Positions 35,165 to 44,406 of a DNA stretch of 64,000 nucleotides are shown here, piece by piece. This DNA is from Paracoccaceae bacterium. GTDB taxonomy: Bacteria > Pseudomonadota > Alphaproteobacteria > Rhodobacterales > Rhodobacteraceae. The notes under the pieces are model-generated. The model was not told the origin of the DNA, did no database searches, and worked only from the letters and a program-made list of their open reading frames with translations. Both the position numbers and the translations under genes were made by a program. Numbering within the stretch: position 1 is the stretch's first letter; every line of letters starts with the position of its first letter. The DNA lies in the NCBI GenBank assembly GCA_016938875.1, contig JAFGTV010000006.1:1-64000 (forward strand), read 5' to 3'.

Positions 35165-36507
35165 TGCGTAACCTCCACCACGTCGGCCTGGGGCCGCTCC
35201 AACCAGCCGGTTACCGCGTGATCGCGGTTCAGCACCATCCGCGCGGCGGCCATCACGTCCTGTGGGGTGACCGCCTGCAACACCTCGGGCCAGGCCTGTA
35301 CGTCGGCCACCGTCAGCCCCGAGGTCAACGCCTGGCCATAGCGACGGGCCAGACCCTGGATATTGTCGCGGGCATAGATTTCAGCGGCCCCCAGCTGCGC
35401 CTTGAGGCTGGCGAAAAGCACAGGGTCGACCCCGGTCTCCAGGAACGATTGCAGCGCGTCGTCCAACGCGGTTTCGACCCCTTGCAGCGTCACACCGGGG
35501 GCGGGCACGGCGACCACGCCAAAGGTGGTGTCGTCCAGCGACAGCCCGTCATAAAACGCAGACGTGTAAAGCGCCGTCTGGTTTTCGAATTGCAACTTTT
35601 CCCCCAGGAACGATGTCGCCCCCTCGCCCCCCAGCAGTTCGGCCAGATAGGTCAGCGCGGCGGCAGTTTCCTGTCCGCCGGGGTCGCGTTCCGGCGCCAG
35701 GTAGGTGCGCATCACATAGGGCTGCGCCACACGCGGATCGTCAAAGGTGAGGCGGCGTTCGGCCAGTTGCGGCGGCTCTTGCGGGCGGGCGCGCACCGGC
35801 AGATCGGCCGAGGGCGCCAGCACCCCGTAATATTGTTCGGCCAGATCGCGCACCCCGTCGGGGGTCACGTCGCCCGCCACCACCAGAACCGCATTATTGG
35901 GCGCGTAGTAGGTCCGGTAAAACGCCAGGGCATCGGCCTTGGACAGGGTCTGCATCTTGTGCTTCCACCCGATGATCGGGATGCCATAGGGATGGTTGAG
36001 ATACTGCGCCGCGCGGCTTTGCTCTGAGAAAAGCGCGCCTGCACTGTTCTCGGTGCGCTGGTTGCGCTCTTCGAGAATCACGTCGCGCTCGGTCTCGACA
36101 TCCTCGGGGGCCAGGCGCAGGTCGGCCATTCGGTCGGCCTCCAGCTTCATCATCAGGCCCAGGCGGTCGGCGGCGACGCGCTGGAAATAGGCGGTGTAAT
36201 CCCAAGAGGTAAACGCGTTGTCGGACCCGCCATTGGCCTGCACGATTTCCGACAGCTCACCCGGCCCGACCTCGTCGGTGCCTTTGAACATCAGGTGTTC
36301 CAGGAAATGCGCGATACCCGAATGGCCCGCAGGCTCGTCCGCGGCGCCAACGCGATACCAGACCATGTGAACGACAACCGGGGCGCGGTGATCCTCGATC
36401 ACGACGACCTGCATGCCGTTGTCCAGGGTGAAATCGGTCACCGTATCGGCGCGGGCGGGCAGCACCATCAAGGCCATCAAGGCCAGCGTATAGCGGATCA
36501 ACGGCAT
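35161..36507 (-). CDS. Exported M16-family zinc metallopeptidase (catalytic subunit)
   Basis: This 448-residue peptidase has a signal peptide (MPLIRYTLALMALMVLPARA) and the inverted zinc motif HFLEH in GHSGIAHFLEHLMFKG. The downstream glutamate is in ERDVILEER and the YAPNNAVLVVAGDV block is present. It belongs to the pitrilysin/processing peptidase group that degrades or trims peptides in the periplasm. I chose ATG 36507, which has GGAG at 6 nt; ATG 36513 and a TTG further up are in frame but too close to the ribosome site. It is coupled to the zinc-less partner. Confidence 0.9.
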   Translation of the reverse strand: MPLIRYTLALMALMVLPARADTVTDFTLDNGMQVVVIEDHRAPVVVHMVWYRVGAADEPAGHSGIAHFLEHLMFKGTDEVGPGELSEIVQANGGSDNAFTSWDYTAYFQRVAADRLGLMMKLEADRMADLRLAPEDVETERDVILEERNQRTENSAGALFSEQSRAAQYLNHPYGIPIIGWKHKMQTLSKADALAFYRTYYAPNNAVLVVAGDVTPDGVRDLAEQYYGVLAPSADLPVRARPQEPPQLAERRLTFDDPRVAQPYVMRTYLAPERDPGGQETAAALTYLAELLGGEGATSFLGEKLQFENQTALYTSAFYDGLSLDDTTFGVVAVPAPGVTLQGVETALDDALQSFLETGVDPVLFASLKAQLGAAEIYARDNIQGLARRYGQALTSGLTVADVQAWPEVLQAVTPQDVMAAARMVLNRDHAVTGWLERPQADVVEVTQ

Positions 36508-36594
36508 CGGCATCTCCAAATCGCGGCTGCGTCAGCGCACAAGCTACGCGATGGACAGACCTTTTCAACCGGGTGGCACAGAGATGTGAGGGGA

Positions 36595-37110
36595 CTAGCG
36601 GGTCTGTTCAGGCGGCGCGCCGACGTTGCGCACGCCCAACCGCCGCCAGCGTTCCAGTTCCGCGTATTGGTCCAGCGCCTGCGGGCCGTAGGCCTTGAAA
36701 TAGACGTTCACGTTGAACCAGCGTTCCAGCAGCCGGCCATCATGGGTGCGGCGGTATTCCAGGTCCTCGGCCGCCAGCGACTGCCGGATATCACTGGCCA
36801 CGCCAAAGCGGGTGACATGGGACATCAGCCCGTTGTCGCCGCGGGTCGCGCGCGACGGGTTGCCCCCCAATGCGATGATGGCGTCGGTTTCGGGCGTGGG
36901 ATCGGTGCGGCTGGCAGACCCCGGCGTGGGCTGGGGCAGCGCGGCAAAGTCGGCGGGCATTTCCAGCGGCTTGCCCGGCAGCACCGAGAATTCGTCCGGC
37001 GACCGGGTCTGGGACCGGATATTCATCAACTCGGGTTCCTTGTCCCGGCTGCACCCGGCCAAAAGCGCGGCCATCGCGGCCCCAAGAACCAAAATCCGCG
37101 CAGATCGCAT
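36595..37110 (-). CDS. DUF3035 lipoprotein
   Basis: This 171-residue protein has a lipoprotein signal with lipobox LLAGC (acylation at about Cys20). The mature part contains LMNIRSQTRSPDEFSVLPGK, the conserved opening of DUF3035, a family I associate with alphaproteobacteria. The second residue after the lipid cysteine is not Asp, so outer-membrane sorting is plausible. It lies immediately after lspA, the lipoprotein signal peptidase gene, and before two exported M16 peptidases. This makes an envelope role likely. Function unknown. Confidence 0.87.
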   Translation of the reverse strand: MRSARILVLGAAMAALLAGCSRDKEPELMNIRSQTRSPDEFSVLPGKPLEMPADFAALPQPTPGSASRTDPTPETDAIIALGGNPSRATRGDNGLMSHVTRFGVASDIRQSLAAEDLEYRRTHDGRLLERWFNVNVYFKAYGPQALDQYAELERWRRLGVRNVGAPPEQTR

Positions 37111-37163
37111 CCTCAGACTCCTCCGTCCCGTCCCGCCCTCTTTAGCGCAGCTTGGCGCGCGCG

Positions 37164-37634
37164 TCACGGGGTCTTATCGCGTCCGGTAAAGGCCACCAGA
37201 CCCAGTGCCCCGGCAAAGATCGCGATATCGGCCACGTTGAACGCATACGGGTTATCAATGCCGCAGCACGACATGTTCAGAAAATCCGCCACCGCACCGT
37301 AAATCACCCGGTCCAGCGCATTGCCCAACGCACCCCCGACCAACAATCCCGCCGACGCCAACGCCAGCCGGCCGTGCCGCCCCCGCGCCATCCAGATCAC
37401 CACGCCCGCCGAAATCGCCAGCGCGATAGCGATCAGGATCCAGCGCCCTGCCCCTGCCCCGTCCGAGAACAGGCCAAAGTTCACGCCCCGGTTCCACGCC
37501 ATGCGCAGGTTCAAATAGGGCGGCCAGACATCCAGCCACAGCCGATCCGCCAACCCCAGGATCCGCACCACGTAAACCTTGATGGCCTGGTCCAGCGCAA
37601 AGACCGCCAGCGCGATAATCCAAAGCAGGCGCAT
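37164..37634 (-). CDS. lspA: Lipoprotein signal peptidase (signal peptidase II)
   Basis: This 156-residue inner-membrane aspartyl protease has four hydrophobic segments. The conserved blocks are NRGVNFGLF and GGALGNALDRVIYGAVADFL, in which the two aspartates (in LDRV and ADFL) are the catalytic pair. It removes the signal peptide from prolipoproteins after diacylglycerol transfer. The next gene downstream encodes a lipoprotein, one of its own likely substrates. It lies 6 bp after the purH stop, so it is co-transcribed with it. Confidence 0.95.
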   Translation of the reverse strand: MRLLWIIALAVFALDQAIKVYVVRILGLADRLWLDVWPPYLNLRMAWNRGVNFGLFSDGAGAGRWILIAIALAISAGVVIWMARGRHGRLALASAGLLVGGALGNALDRVIYGAVADFLNMSCCGIDNPYAFNVADIAIFAGALGLVAFTGRDKTP

Positions 37635-37640
37635 GGCGCG

Positions 37641-39230
37641 TCAGTGCCGGAAATGGCGCATGCCCGAAAAGACCATCGCCAGCCCCGCCTCGTCGGCGGC
37701 CGCGATCACCTCGTCGTCACGCATCGACCCGCCGGGCTGAATGACCGCGGTGGCGCCCGCCTCGGCCGCGCTCAGCAACCCGTCGGCAAAGGGGAAGAAC
37801 GCATCAGAGGCAACGACCGACCCCTGGGTCAGCGGCGCATCCAGGCCCAGGACCTCGGCCATGTCCATCGACTTGCGCGCGGCGATGCGGGTGCTGTCGA
37901 CCCGGCTCATCTGGCCGGCACCGACGCCGACGGTCGCGCCATCCTTGACATAAACGATGGCGTTGGACTTGACGTGCTTGGCCACGGTCCAGGCGAACAG
38001 CAGATCGTCCAGTTCTGCCGCGGTGGGGGCGCGTTTGGTCACCACCTTCAGATCATCGCGCACGATGCGCCCGTTATCCTTGTCCTGCACCAGCATCCCG
38101 CCCGACACCTGCCGCACGGTCAGACCCGGCGCCGCCGGGTCGGCCAGCGCGCCAGTGGTCAGCAGGCGCAGGTTCTTTTTGGCAGCGAACACCGCACGGG
38201 CGGCGTCATCGGCGGACGGCGCGATCACGACTTCGGTGAAAATCTCGCAGATCGCGCGGGCGGTCGCCTCGTCCAGCGGCATGTTCAGCGCGATGATCCC
38301 GCCAAAGGCCGAGGTCCGGTCGCAATCAAAGGCCCGGCCATATGCCTCGGCCAGGGTGGCACCACGGGCCACACCGCAAGGGTTGGCATGCTTGATGATC
38401 GCACAGGCCGGGCCAGCCTCGGGCAGGAACTCGCTGACCAGTTCGAACGCGGCATCGGTGTCGTTGATGTTGTTATAGGACAGCTCTTTGCCCTGCCACT
38501 GTTTGGCAGTGGCAACCCCGGGCCGGTCGCTGCCATCCAGGTAAAAGGCGGCCTTTTGATGCGGGTTCTCGCCGTAGCGCAGCGTTTGCGCCAGCACCCC
38601 CGCAAAGACCCGGCGGCGCGGCGCAGGTTCGCCCAGCGCACCGGCCATCCAGGTCGACACCGCCGCGTCATAGGCCCCGGTGCGGGCATAGGCGATCTGC
38701 GCCAGCCGCTGACGGAACCCGTAAGAGGTCGCACCGTCATTGCCGTCCAATTCGGTCAGCAGGGCGGCGTAATCCTCGGTATCCACGACCACGCTGACAA
38801 AGGCATGGTTCTTGGCCGCCGCGCGGATCATCGCCGGGCCGCCGATGTCGATATTCTCGATGCAGTCGTCATAGGCAGCACCCTTGGCCACCGTCGCCTC
38901 GAACGGGTAAAGGTTGACCACCAGCAGGTCGATCGCGCCGATCCCGTGGGTGTCCATCGCGGCGACATGGGCGGGGTTGTCGCGCAGCGCCAGCAGGCCG
39001 CCATGCACCATCGGGTGCAACGTCTTGACCCGGCCATCCATCATCTCGGGGAAACCCGTCACCTCGGCCACGTCGATCACGTCCAACCCCGCCTCTCGCA
39101 GGGTGCCCGCCGTGCCCCCGGTGGACAGCAATTCCACCCCCCGCGCGGCCAGCGCCTGGCCCAGCTCGACCAGGCCGGTCTTGTCGGAAACGGAAAGCAG
39201 CGCGCGGCGCACGGGCACGAGATCGGTCAT
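37641..39230 (-). CDS. purH: Bifunctional AICAR transformylase / IMP cyclohydrolase
   Basis: This 529-residue enzyme catalyses the last two steps of IMP synthesis. The N-terminal cyclohydrolase (MGS-like) domain begins [20 protein letters not shown] with [16 protein letters not shown]. The transformylase domain shows [21 protein letters not shown] and [13 protein letters not shown], and the end contains [14 protein letters not shown] and [13 protein letters not shown]. The ATG at 39230 fits the family N-terminus, and the extended upstream frame is rejected. It sits between the heparinase-like gene and lspA, the standard Rhodobacterales order. Confidence 0.97.
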   Translation of the reverse strand: MTDLVPVRRALLSVSDKTGLVELGQALAARGVELLSTGGTAGTLREAGLDVIDVAEVTGFPEMMDGRVKTLHPMVHGGLLALRDNPAHVAAMDTHGIGAIDLLVVNLYPFEATVAKGAAYDDCIENIDIGGPAMIRAAAKNHAFVSVVVDTEDYAALLTELDGNDGATSYGFRQRLAQIAYARTGAYDAAVSTWMAGALGEPAPRRRVFAGVLAQTLRYGENPHQKAAFYLDGSDRPGVATAKQWQGKELSYNNINDTDAAFELVSEFLPEAGPACAIIKHANPCGVARGATLAEAYGRAFDCDRTSAFGGIIALNMPLDEATARAICEIFTEVVIAPSADDAARAVFAAKKNLRLLTTGALADPAAPGLTVRQVSGGMLVQDKDNGRIVRDDLKVVTKRAPTAAELDDLLFAWTVAKHVKSNAIVYVKDGATVGVGAGQMSRVDSTRIAARKSMDMAEVLGLDAPLTQGSVVASDAFFPFADGLLSAAEAGATAVIQPGGSMRDDEVIAAADEAGLAMVFSGMRHFRH

Positions 39231-39250
39231 CGGGTCATCCTTCGGTCGTT

Positions 39251-40975
39251 TCAATCGGGCCGGGTCCAGCGCGGCATCCCGGACCCGTCTGCGTCCTCGT
39301 CCTCGAGGTCGCGCAGGGCGCGCGGGGTGTCCTGGGCCTTGGCCAGGGTCCATGTGATCAGGCTCGCATAATCCATCACGCGGGCAGAGAGAACGATTTG
39401 TTTCGTCGCGCGTGGCTTGAGCCGGCCTTTTTCCAGGTAAACACTGCGCTCCAGCCGCAAATCGGCCTCGGCGTTGTGGCGAAACACCCAGATCTCGCCG
39501 CTTTTCAGCGCCAGGGACACCGCCTGCCCGCCCATGTCCAGCGCGGCATCGACATCGGGGTGCAGATGGAACCGGATGGCAAAGCCGATGCCCTGCAACT
39601 TGACCCGGTCCATGGCCGTGTCGAACACCGCGCGCTCTTCGTCGGTAAAGGCCGCCAACGTATCCTCGCCCGACAGCGCGCGCCCGTCATAGGCCAACTG
39701 CAAGCGGCGCACATGGGTCAGCCCGTGGGTGCGCGCATAGCCATCGTGCCAGGCCGTCAGGACCTGGCCGCCGCGGTCGGTTTCATGCCGCACCTCGACG
39801 ATCTGCGGCGTCTCGACCAGCAGCGTACGCTCGGGCCCGCGCCGCGCCGGTCCCAGGCGCGAGGACGAAAACCCCTCGATCGCCAAGGTCGAATGGGATT
39901 GCGTGGCACGCCCGGCCCGGCGCCACTCTTCGCCGAAACTGGCGCCGGCACCGCAATTGACCACCAGCGGCCGCCGCCCCGAGGTCAACTCGAACGCCAA
40001 GGTCGAGGCATGCGCATTCTGAGACACCTGCACCGCGGGCGGCACGGCAGCATCGACGATCACGCTGGTGCGCCCCGACGACAGCCGCGCATAGCCCATC
40101 GTCAGTCCCGCCAACGGATGTGGCCGAATGCCCGAATCCGCCAAGGCCTGATCCAGTCGCCCCTCTTGCCCGCGGCCGCCACCGTGGAACCGCGCCAGCC
40201 CGCCATCGGCATGGCGCAGCGCGCGCAACGTCGGGGCGATCCGCGCGATCGCGCTGCGATGCCCCAGCCCCGGCGTTCTGCCTGCCCCCGTCAGCGCGGC
40301 CTCTGCCCAGGTCAGCAGGGTGAACACCTCCAGCAATTCTTCGGGGTTGCGGGTCGGAATCGCGCCCCCGGCGTCGATCTGGGCGTCACATTCCCGCTCT
40401 AGCGCGCGCAGGGCGGGGACCAGGTGGCGGTCCATCCCGGTCAGCGACAACCCCGCATAGATCAGCCCGGTCAGCGCCTCGAACCGCGGCAGGCCGGGAT
40501 GCGCGCTTTTCCAGCGGCGGGCCAGGAAATTCGTCTGCTGCGCAAGCGAGCGATAGATCGCCTCGGACCCGGCCTTGTGCTGGCCGTTGAGCAGCAGCAG
40601 CGCGTGGTGAATCCAGCGGATCAGGCGCCGCCCGGTCAGATCCGGCGTCCAGCCCGGCCCGCGCCCCTGGCCGAATTGGGCGATCCAGCCCAACGTCCAG
40701 TCCTGCGCCCGTCGCCGCGCGGGGCCATCGGCCGTGGCCGCCAGATCGTCCAGCCAGCCAAAGCCGTGCAACGCCTCGGCAAAGGCCCGGCTGGGCACCG
40801 GCAGATCCCAGATCGAGACATCCGGGGCCTCGACCAGATCACCGGCAAACAGGAAATTACCCGCGCAAAGTTGCCGCCCGCGGGCGAAACTGCCGATCGA
40901 GCGCGGCTCGGGCTGCCAGACCAGACCGGTCGCCGGGCGCGCAAGCGTGCTCAGCCGCGCCTGAAGGCGGTTCAT
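39251..40975 (-). CDS. Heparinase II/III-like protein
   Basis: This protein of about 574 residues has an N-terminal alpha-helical toroid region (LAGNFLFAG-like segment, [27 protein letters not shown]). The C-terminal heparinase II/III beta-sandwich domain follows, with [20 protein letters not shown] and [19 protein letters not shown]. Despite the name, members in Rhodobacterales have no proven polysaccharide lyase substrate, and there is no signal peptide. I prefer ATG 40975 (AGGGTGAGGTG just upstream); an in-frame ATG at 41026 lacks a ribosome site. It lies between rsmB and purH, a conserved neighbourhood that suggests a housekeeping envelope role. Confidence 0.85.
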   Translation of the reverse strand: MNRLQARLSTLARPATGLVWQPEPRSIGSFARGRQLCAGNFLFAGDLVEAPDVSIWDLPVPSRAFAEALHGFGWLDDLAATADGPARRRAQDWTLGWIAQFGQGRGPGWTPDLTGRRLIRWIHHALLLLNGQHKAGSEAIYRSLAQQTNFLARRWKSAHPGLPRFEALTGLIYAGLSLTGMDRHLVPALRALERECDAQIDAGGAIPTRNPEELLEVFTLLTWAEAALTGAGRTPGLGHRSAIARIAPTLRALRHADGGLARFHGGGRGQEGRLDQALADSGIRPHPLAGLTMGYARLSSGRTSVIVDAAVPPAVQVSQNAHASTLAFELTSGRRPLVVNCGAGASFGEEWRRAGRATQSHSTLAIEGFSSSRLGPARRGPERTLLVETPQIVEVRHETDRGGQVLTAWHDGYARTHGLTHVRRLQLAYDGRALSGEDTLAAFTDEERAVFDTAMDRVKLQGIGFAIRFHLHPDVDAALDMGGQAVSLALKSGEIWVFRHNAEADLRLERSVYLEKGRLKPRATKQIVLSARVMDYASLITWTLAKAQDTPRALRDLEDEDADGSGMPRWTRPD

Positions 40976-41114
40976 CACCTCACCCTGCCGCGCGGGCCGG
41001 GGATCATTGTCCAAGGCGCCTGCCATGATCGGTTATCTGCTCTTTGGGCCTGTCTGCCTGCGCCGGGAGAGCATACCGGGCAGGGGCGCGGGTGTCACCG
41101 CTCAAAACCCGTGC

Positions 41115-42395
41115 TCAGGCCGATTTGCGCAACGTGGCAATATAGAAGCCATCCATGCCCCCGGTATCGGCCCAGAAATCCGGGCGCAGCCGCAGCCCGC
41201 CATTGGCCGCGATCCACCCAGGGATCACCCAATCCGCCTGGGGCGTCTCGACCGTCAGCCCGGGGTGGCGGCCAAGGGCGGCGTCGATCTGCGCCTCGCC
41301 CTCTTCGGGCAACAGCGAGCAGGTGCAATAAACCAGCCGCCCGCCGGGGGTCAGCAGCGCCAGCGCCCGGTCGATCAGCGCGGCCTGCATCGCGAAAAGC
41401 GGTTTGATCGTGGCCGCATCCTTGGCAAAGGGCAGGTCGGGATGGCGACGGATCGTGCCTGAGGCCGAACAGGGCGCATCCAGCAAGATCGCATCGAACG
41501 GCGCCGGGGCGACCCAGTCCAGCGCATCGGCCACCACCAGATCGGCGGACAACTCGGTGCGGGCCAGGTTTTCCTCGACCCGCGCCATGCGCGCGCCCGA
41601 AACGTCCAGCGCGGTGACGTTGGCCCCTGCGGCGGCCAGTTGAAGTGTCTTGCCCCCCGGCGCGGCGCACAGATCCAGCACCCGCTCGCCCGGTTCGGGG
41701 TCCAGCACCCGCGCTGGCAGGGCGGCAGCCGCGTCCTGCACCCACCACGTCCCCGCGTCATAGCCCGGCAAGGCCGAGACCTGCACCGATCCCGTCAGGC
41801 GCACCGACCCGGTTGGCAACGCAACCCCACCCACCGCTGCGGCCAGTGTCGCGGCATCGCCGTCGCGCGGCGTCAGGTCCAGCGGCGCACCGGCGGCATG
41901 GGCCGCCTCGATCGCGGTGACGGCAGCGCGCCCCCAGGCGCTGTCCAGCCGCCCGCGCAGCCAGCCCGGCAGGCGCTGCGGCGGCAGGGCGTCCCAGTCA
42001 GCGCGCGGCAAATCGGCAACCTTGCGCAGCACCGCGTTCACCAGACCGGCCATCGCCTGGGTCTTTTGCCCCGCGCGGGCCAGGCTGACGGCGGCATTGA
42101 CGACCCCGTGGGGGGCCGCCCCCTCCTCCAGCATCTCGACGGTGGCCAGCAGCAAAAGCGCGCGCACCGGCGGGGGCGGGGGGCGGCGCAGATGGGGTTT
42201 CAGCACCGCCTCGGCCCGGCCCAGGTGGCGCAGGGTGGACAGGGCCAGCCGCTGCGCGCGCGCGCGCTCGGCCGGGTCCAGATCGGCCAGCGGTCCCTCC
42301 TCGCCGGTCAACTCGGCGATCAGCCGGTGGTCCTCCAGCACTGCGCGCAGCAGCCTGTACGCCGCGCCACGTGCCCCGTCCTGTCCGTTTGCCAT
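41115..42395 (-). CDS. rsmB: RsmB, 16S rRNA cytosine-5 methyltransferase
   Basis: This 426-residue protein combines an N-terminal NusB-like RNA-binding domain (AAYRLLRAVLEDHRLIAEL, VVNAAVSLAR) with a SAM-dependent methyltransferase domain. The methyltransferase shows motif I VLDLCAAPGGKTLQLA, motif IV DAPCSASGTIRRHPD and motif VI LVYCTCSLLPEEGE, including both catalytic cysteines. It methylates C967 of 16S rRNA in E. coli. It begins the leftward run ending at rmuC. It is divergent from the DUF1674 gene, 72 bp away. Confidence 0.95.
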   Translation of the reverse strand: MANGQDGARGAAYRLLRAVLEDHRLIAELTGEEGPLADLDPAERARAQRLALSTLRHLGRAEAVLKPHLRRPPPPPVRALLLLATVEMLEEGAAPHGVVNAAVSLARAGQKTQAMAGLVNAVLRKVADLPRADWDALPPQRLPGWLRGRLDSAWGRAAVTAIEAAHAAGAPLDLTPRDGDAATLAAAVGGVALPTGSVRLTGSVQVSALPGYDAGTWWVQDAAAALPARVLDPEPGERVLDLCAAPGGKTLQLAAAGANVTALDVSGARMARVEENLARTELSADLVVADALDWVAPAPFDAILLDAPCSASGTIRRHPDLPFAKDAATIKPLFAMQAALIDRALALLTPGGRLVYCTCSLLPEEGEAQIDAALGRHPGLTVETPQADWVIPGWIAANGGLRLRPDFWADTGGMDGFYIATLRKSA

Positions 42396-42467
42396 TGCCG
42401 CGCCCCGCTTGTCACCTAGGCCGGCACGGGTATATCACCACAACCCAACCGGCAAGGAGTCCCGCGC

Positions 42468-42647
42468 ATGACCGACAGCCCCCGCAAAGACCTGCCCCCC
42501 GCCGCGATCCGCGCCCTGCAAGAGGCCGAAGAGCGCCGCCAAAAGGCAAAGGCGCTGGAACTGCCCCGCGAACTGGGCGGGCGCGATGGCCCGGAACCCG
42601 TGCGGTTCGGCGACTGGGAGAAGAAGGGAATCGCCGTCGATTTCTGA
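42468..42647 (+). CDS. DUF1674 (SdhAF4-like) small protein
   Basis: This 59-residue protein ends with the DUF1674 signature: GGRDGPEPVRFGDWEKKG then AVDF. It is otherwise a charged helix (PPAAIRALQEAEERRQKAKA). Eukaryotic relatives (Sdh8/SDHAF4) help flavinate or protect the succinate dehydrogenase flavoprotein subunit. A similar assembly role is plausible, but no sdh genes are in the window. AAGGAG lies 9 nt before the ATG. Its stop is 3 bp from the stop of the convergent next gene. Confidence 0.9.
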   Translation: MTDSPRKDLPPAAIRALQEAEERRQKAKALELPRELGGRDGPEPVRFGDWEKKGIAVDF

Positions 42648-42650
42648 CGC

Positions 42651-43010
42651 TCAGTCCAGCCGCAGGTCGGCCCGATCCCCCGCACCGCGGTCGCCGATAA
42701 ACCGCAAAACCCGGCCGCGCACCTGCACCAGGTGACAGTTCTGCCCCAGCTTTCTGGTCCCGAACGACATGTCGCGGCAAAAATAGCGCCCGTCCCATCG
42801 CCACGCCCCCGTGATGGGGCGGCCAAAGGCCTGACCGATGATTTCACCGCCCGGCGTCACGGCCAGGCTGACCCCCGTCCGCGTCAGGCTGCGGCCATCG
42901 ACGAGACCCAGAAAGCCAGAGCGGCTTTCGATGGTGTGAAACCCCTCTGCCCGCAGGGGGGTGGCGGCCAGCGCGATCAGCGCCGCAACCGCAAGCAAGA
43001 TGCGTGCCAT
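42651..43010 (-). CDS. Small exported protein of unknown function next to dapB
   Basis: This 119-residue protein has a signal peptide (MARILLAVAALIALAATPLRA). The compact mature domain contains FLGLVDGRSLTRTGVSLAVT, TGAWRWDGRYFCRDM and FIGDRGAGDRADLRL. Two cysteines (YFCRD, QNCHL) may form a disulfide. Similar Rhodobacterales proteins are sometimes labelled dihydrodipicolinate reductase, but this one has no Rossmann motif and is far too short. That label probably spread from its dapB neighbour. Its ribosome site is weak. It lies 88 bp downstream of dapB on the same strand. Confidence 0.75.
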   Translation of the reverse strand: MARILLAVAALIALAATPLRAEGFHTIESRSGFLGLVDGRSLTRTGVSLAVTPGGEIIGQAFGRPITGAWRWDGRYFCRDMSFGTRKLGQNCHLVQVRGRVLRFIGDRGAGDRADLRLD

Positions 43011-43077
43011 GGCGGGGCAACTCCGTGCGTTTCATGCGTGTCACACCGATGATCGCGCGGATGTCTTGCCAAGCGGT

Positions 43078-43095
43078 GAATCCGGGACCGGATTC
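43078..43095 (-). other. Stem-loop right after dapB
   Basis: GAATCCGG and CCGGATTC (43078-43085, 43088-43095) are perfect complements, starting 3 bp after the dapB stop. No U-tract follows. It may partly terminate or protect the 3' end of the dapB mRNA before the downstream exported-protein gene. Confidence 0.5.
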
Positions 43096-43098
43096 GCG

Positions 43099-43908
43099 TT
43101 ACAGACCCAGAACGTCCAGCATGTCGTACTCGCCGGGCTTGCGATCCTGACCCCACAGCGCGGCCCTCAGCGCGCCACGGGCAAAGATCGCCCGGTCCGT
43201 CGCGATGTGGCGCAGCACGACCCGCTCGCCCAGCCCGGCAAAGATCACGTCATGCTCGCCCACCACGTCGCCACCGCGAATCGCGGCAAAGCCGATGGCC
43301 CCGCGCCCGCGCTCGCCGGTTATCCCGTCGCGCCCGCGCTCGGCCACCTCGTCCAGCGCCACGCCGCGCCCCTCGGCCGCGGCCTGTCCCAGCATCAGCG
43401 CGGTGCCAGAGGGCGCATCGACCTTGTGCCGGTGATGCGCCTCGACCACTTCGATGTCGAATTCCTCGTCCAGGGCGGCGGCGACCTTGCGGGTCAACTG
43501 CACCAACAGGTTCACGCCCAGGCTCATGTTTCCGGCCCGCACGATGACGGCATGCCGGGCGGCGGCGCGCAGCCGCGACAGGTCGGCGTCGGTGAATCCG
43601 GTGGTGCCGATCACATGCACCGCGCGCGCCTGCGCGGTCAGGGTGGCGGTGGCGACCGTCGCCTCGGGCGTGGTGAAATCAATCACCGCCTGGGCCTGGG
43701 CGATCACGTCGATGGCGTCATCGGTGACATGCAGGCCGACACGCGGGCCGCCCATCGCCTCGCCCACATCCTGGCCGACCCAGGGGTGGCCCGGACGTTC
43801 CACACAGCCCAGCAAGCGGGCATGCTCGCTTTGCAGCACGGTATGGATCAGCATCTGGCCCATCCGGCCCGATGCGCCCATGATCACGATCCCCGGCAGG
43901 TTGCCCAT
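43099..43908 (-). CDS. dapB: 4-hydroxy-tetrahydrodipicolinate reductase
   Basis: This 269-residue enzyme of lysine and diaminopimelate synthesis has the cofactor motif [15 protein letters not shown], the linker VIGTTGFTD and the catalytic [25 protein letters not shown] lies 5-8 nt before the ATG at 43908, so the longer frame upstream is rejected. It is divergent from rbfA, with 90 bp between starts. The lysine-synthesis gene here contrasts with the putative lysine-degradation pair at 22-24 kb. Confidence 0.97.
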   Translation of the reverse strand: MGNLPGIVIMGASGRMGQMLIHTVLQSEHARLLGCVERPGHPWVGQDVGEAMGGPRVGLHVTDDAIDVIAQAQAVIDFTTPEATVATATLTAQARAVHVIGTTGFTDADLSRLRAAARHAVIVRAGNMSLGVNLLVQLTRKVAAALDEEFDIEVVEAHHRHKVDAPSGTALMLGQAAAEGRGVALDEVAERGRDGITGERGRGAIGFAAIRGGDVVGEHDVIFAGLGERVVLRHIATDRAIFARGALRAALWGQDRKPGEYDMLDVLGL

Positions 43909-43998
43909 CACGCCCTCCTTGCGAAATTCCGCCCCGGTGTAGCCCAGTGTCCCGTCCTTGGCAAAGCCCCGCTTGGCAAAGCGCCACGCATCGCCTAG

Positions 43999-44406
43999 AT
44001 GCAGGGCATGGCACGTGCATCCCATCCTTCCCAGCGCCAGCTGCGCGTGGGCGAACTGATCCGCCGCACCCTGTCAGAGGTGCTGGCGCGCGGCGATATT
44101 CATGACCCCGAACTGAACGCCATGTCGATCACCGTGGGCGAGGTGCGCACCTCGCCCGATCTCAGGGTCGCGACGGCCTTTGTGCTGCCGCTGGGCGGAC
44201 ACGGGGCCGAGGCCGCGCTGAGCGGCCTGCGCCGCAACCGGCACGAACTGCGCCGGGCTGTGTCGAAAAAGCTGACGCTGAAATTCGCCCCCGACCTGCG
44301 GTTCGCCATCGACGAGACATTCGACCGGATGGACGAAACCCGCCGCCTGCTGTCGCAAGATGCCGTGCGCCGCGATCTCGCCGCACCCGACGAAGATGCG
44401 GATTAG
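43999..44406 (+). CDS. rbfA: RbfA, 30S ribosome-binding factor
   Basis: This protein of about 135 residues has the KH-type fold. It is recognised from [20 protein letters not shown], the [17 protein letters not shown] strand and the C-terminal [19 protein letters not shown]. It acts in 16S rRNA 5'-end maturation and cold adaptation. Two ATGs (43999 and 44008) are possible and neither has a good ribosome site. Family N-termini fit either. The next gene overlaps its end by 11 nt, and truB follows. This is a typical ribosome/tRNA-maturation cluster. Confidence 0.93.
   Translation: MQGMARASHPSQRQLRVGELIRRTLSEVLARGDIHDPELNAMSITVGEVRTSPDLRVATAFVLPLGGHGAEAALSGLRRNRHELRRAVSKKLTLKFAPDLRFAIDETFDRMDETRRLLSQDAVRRDLAAPDEDAD

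Noticed and set aside
32045-35221. 1058-residue plus-strand frame
   Set aside because: It is antisense to mutL and an M16 peptidase gene. Both sense proteins are full length with intact motifs.
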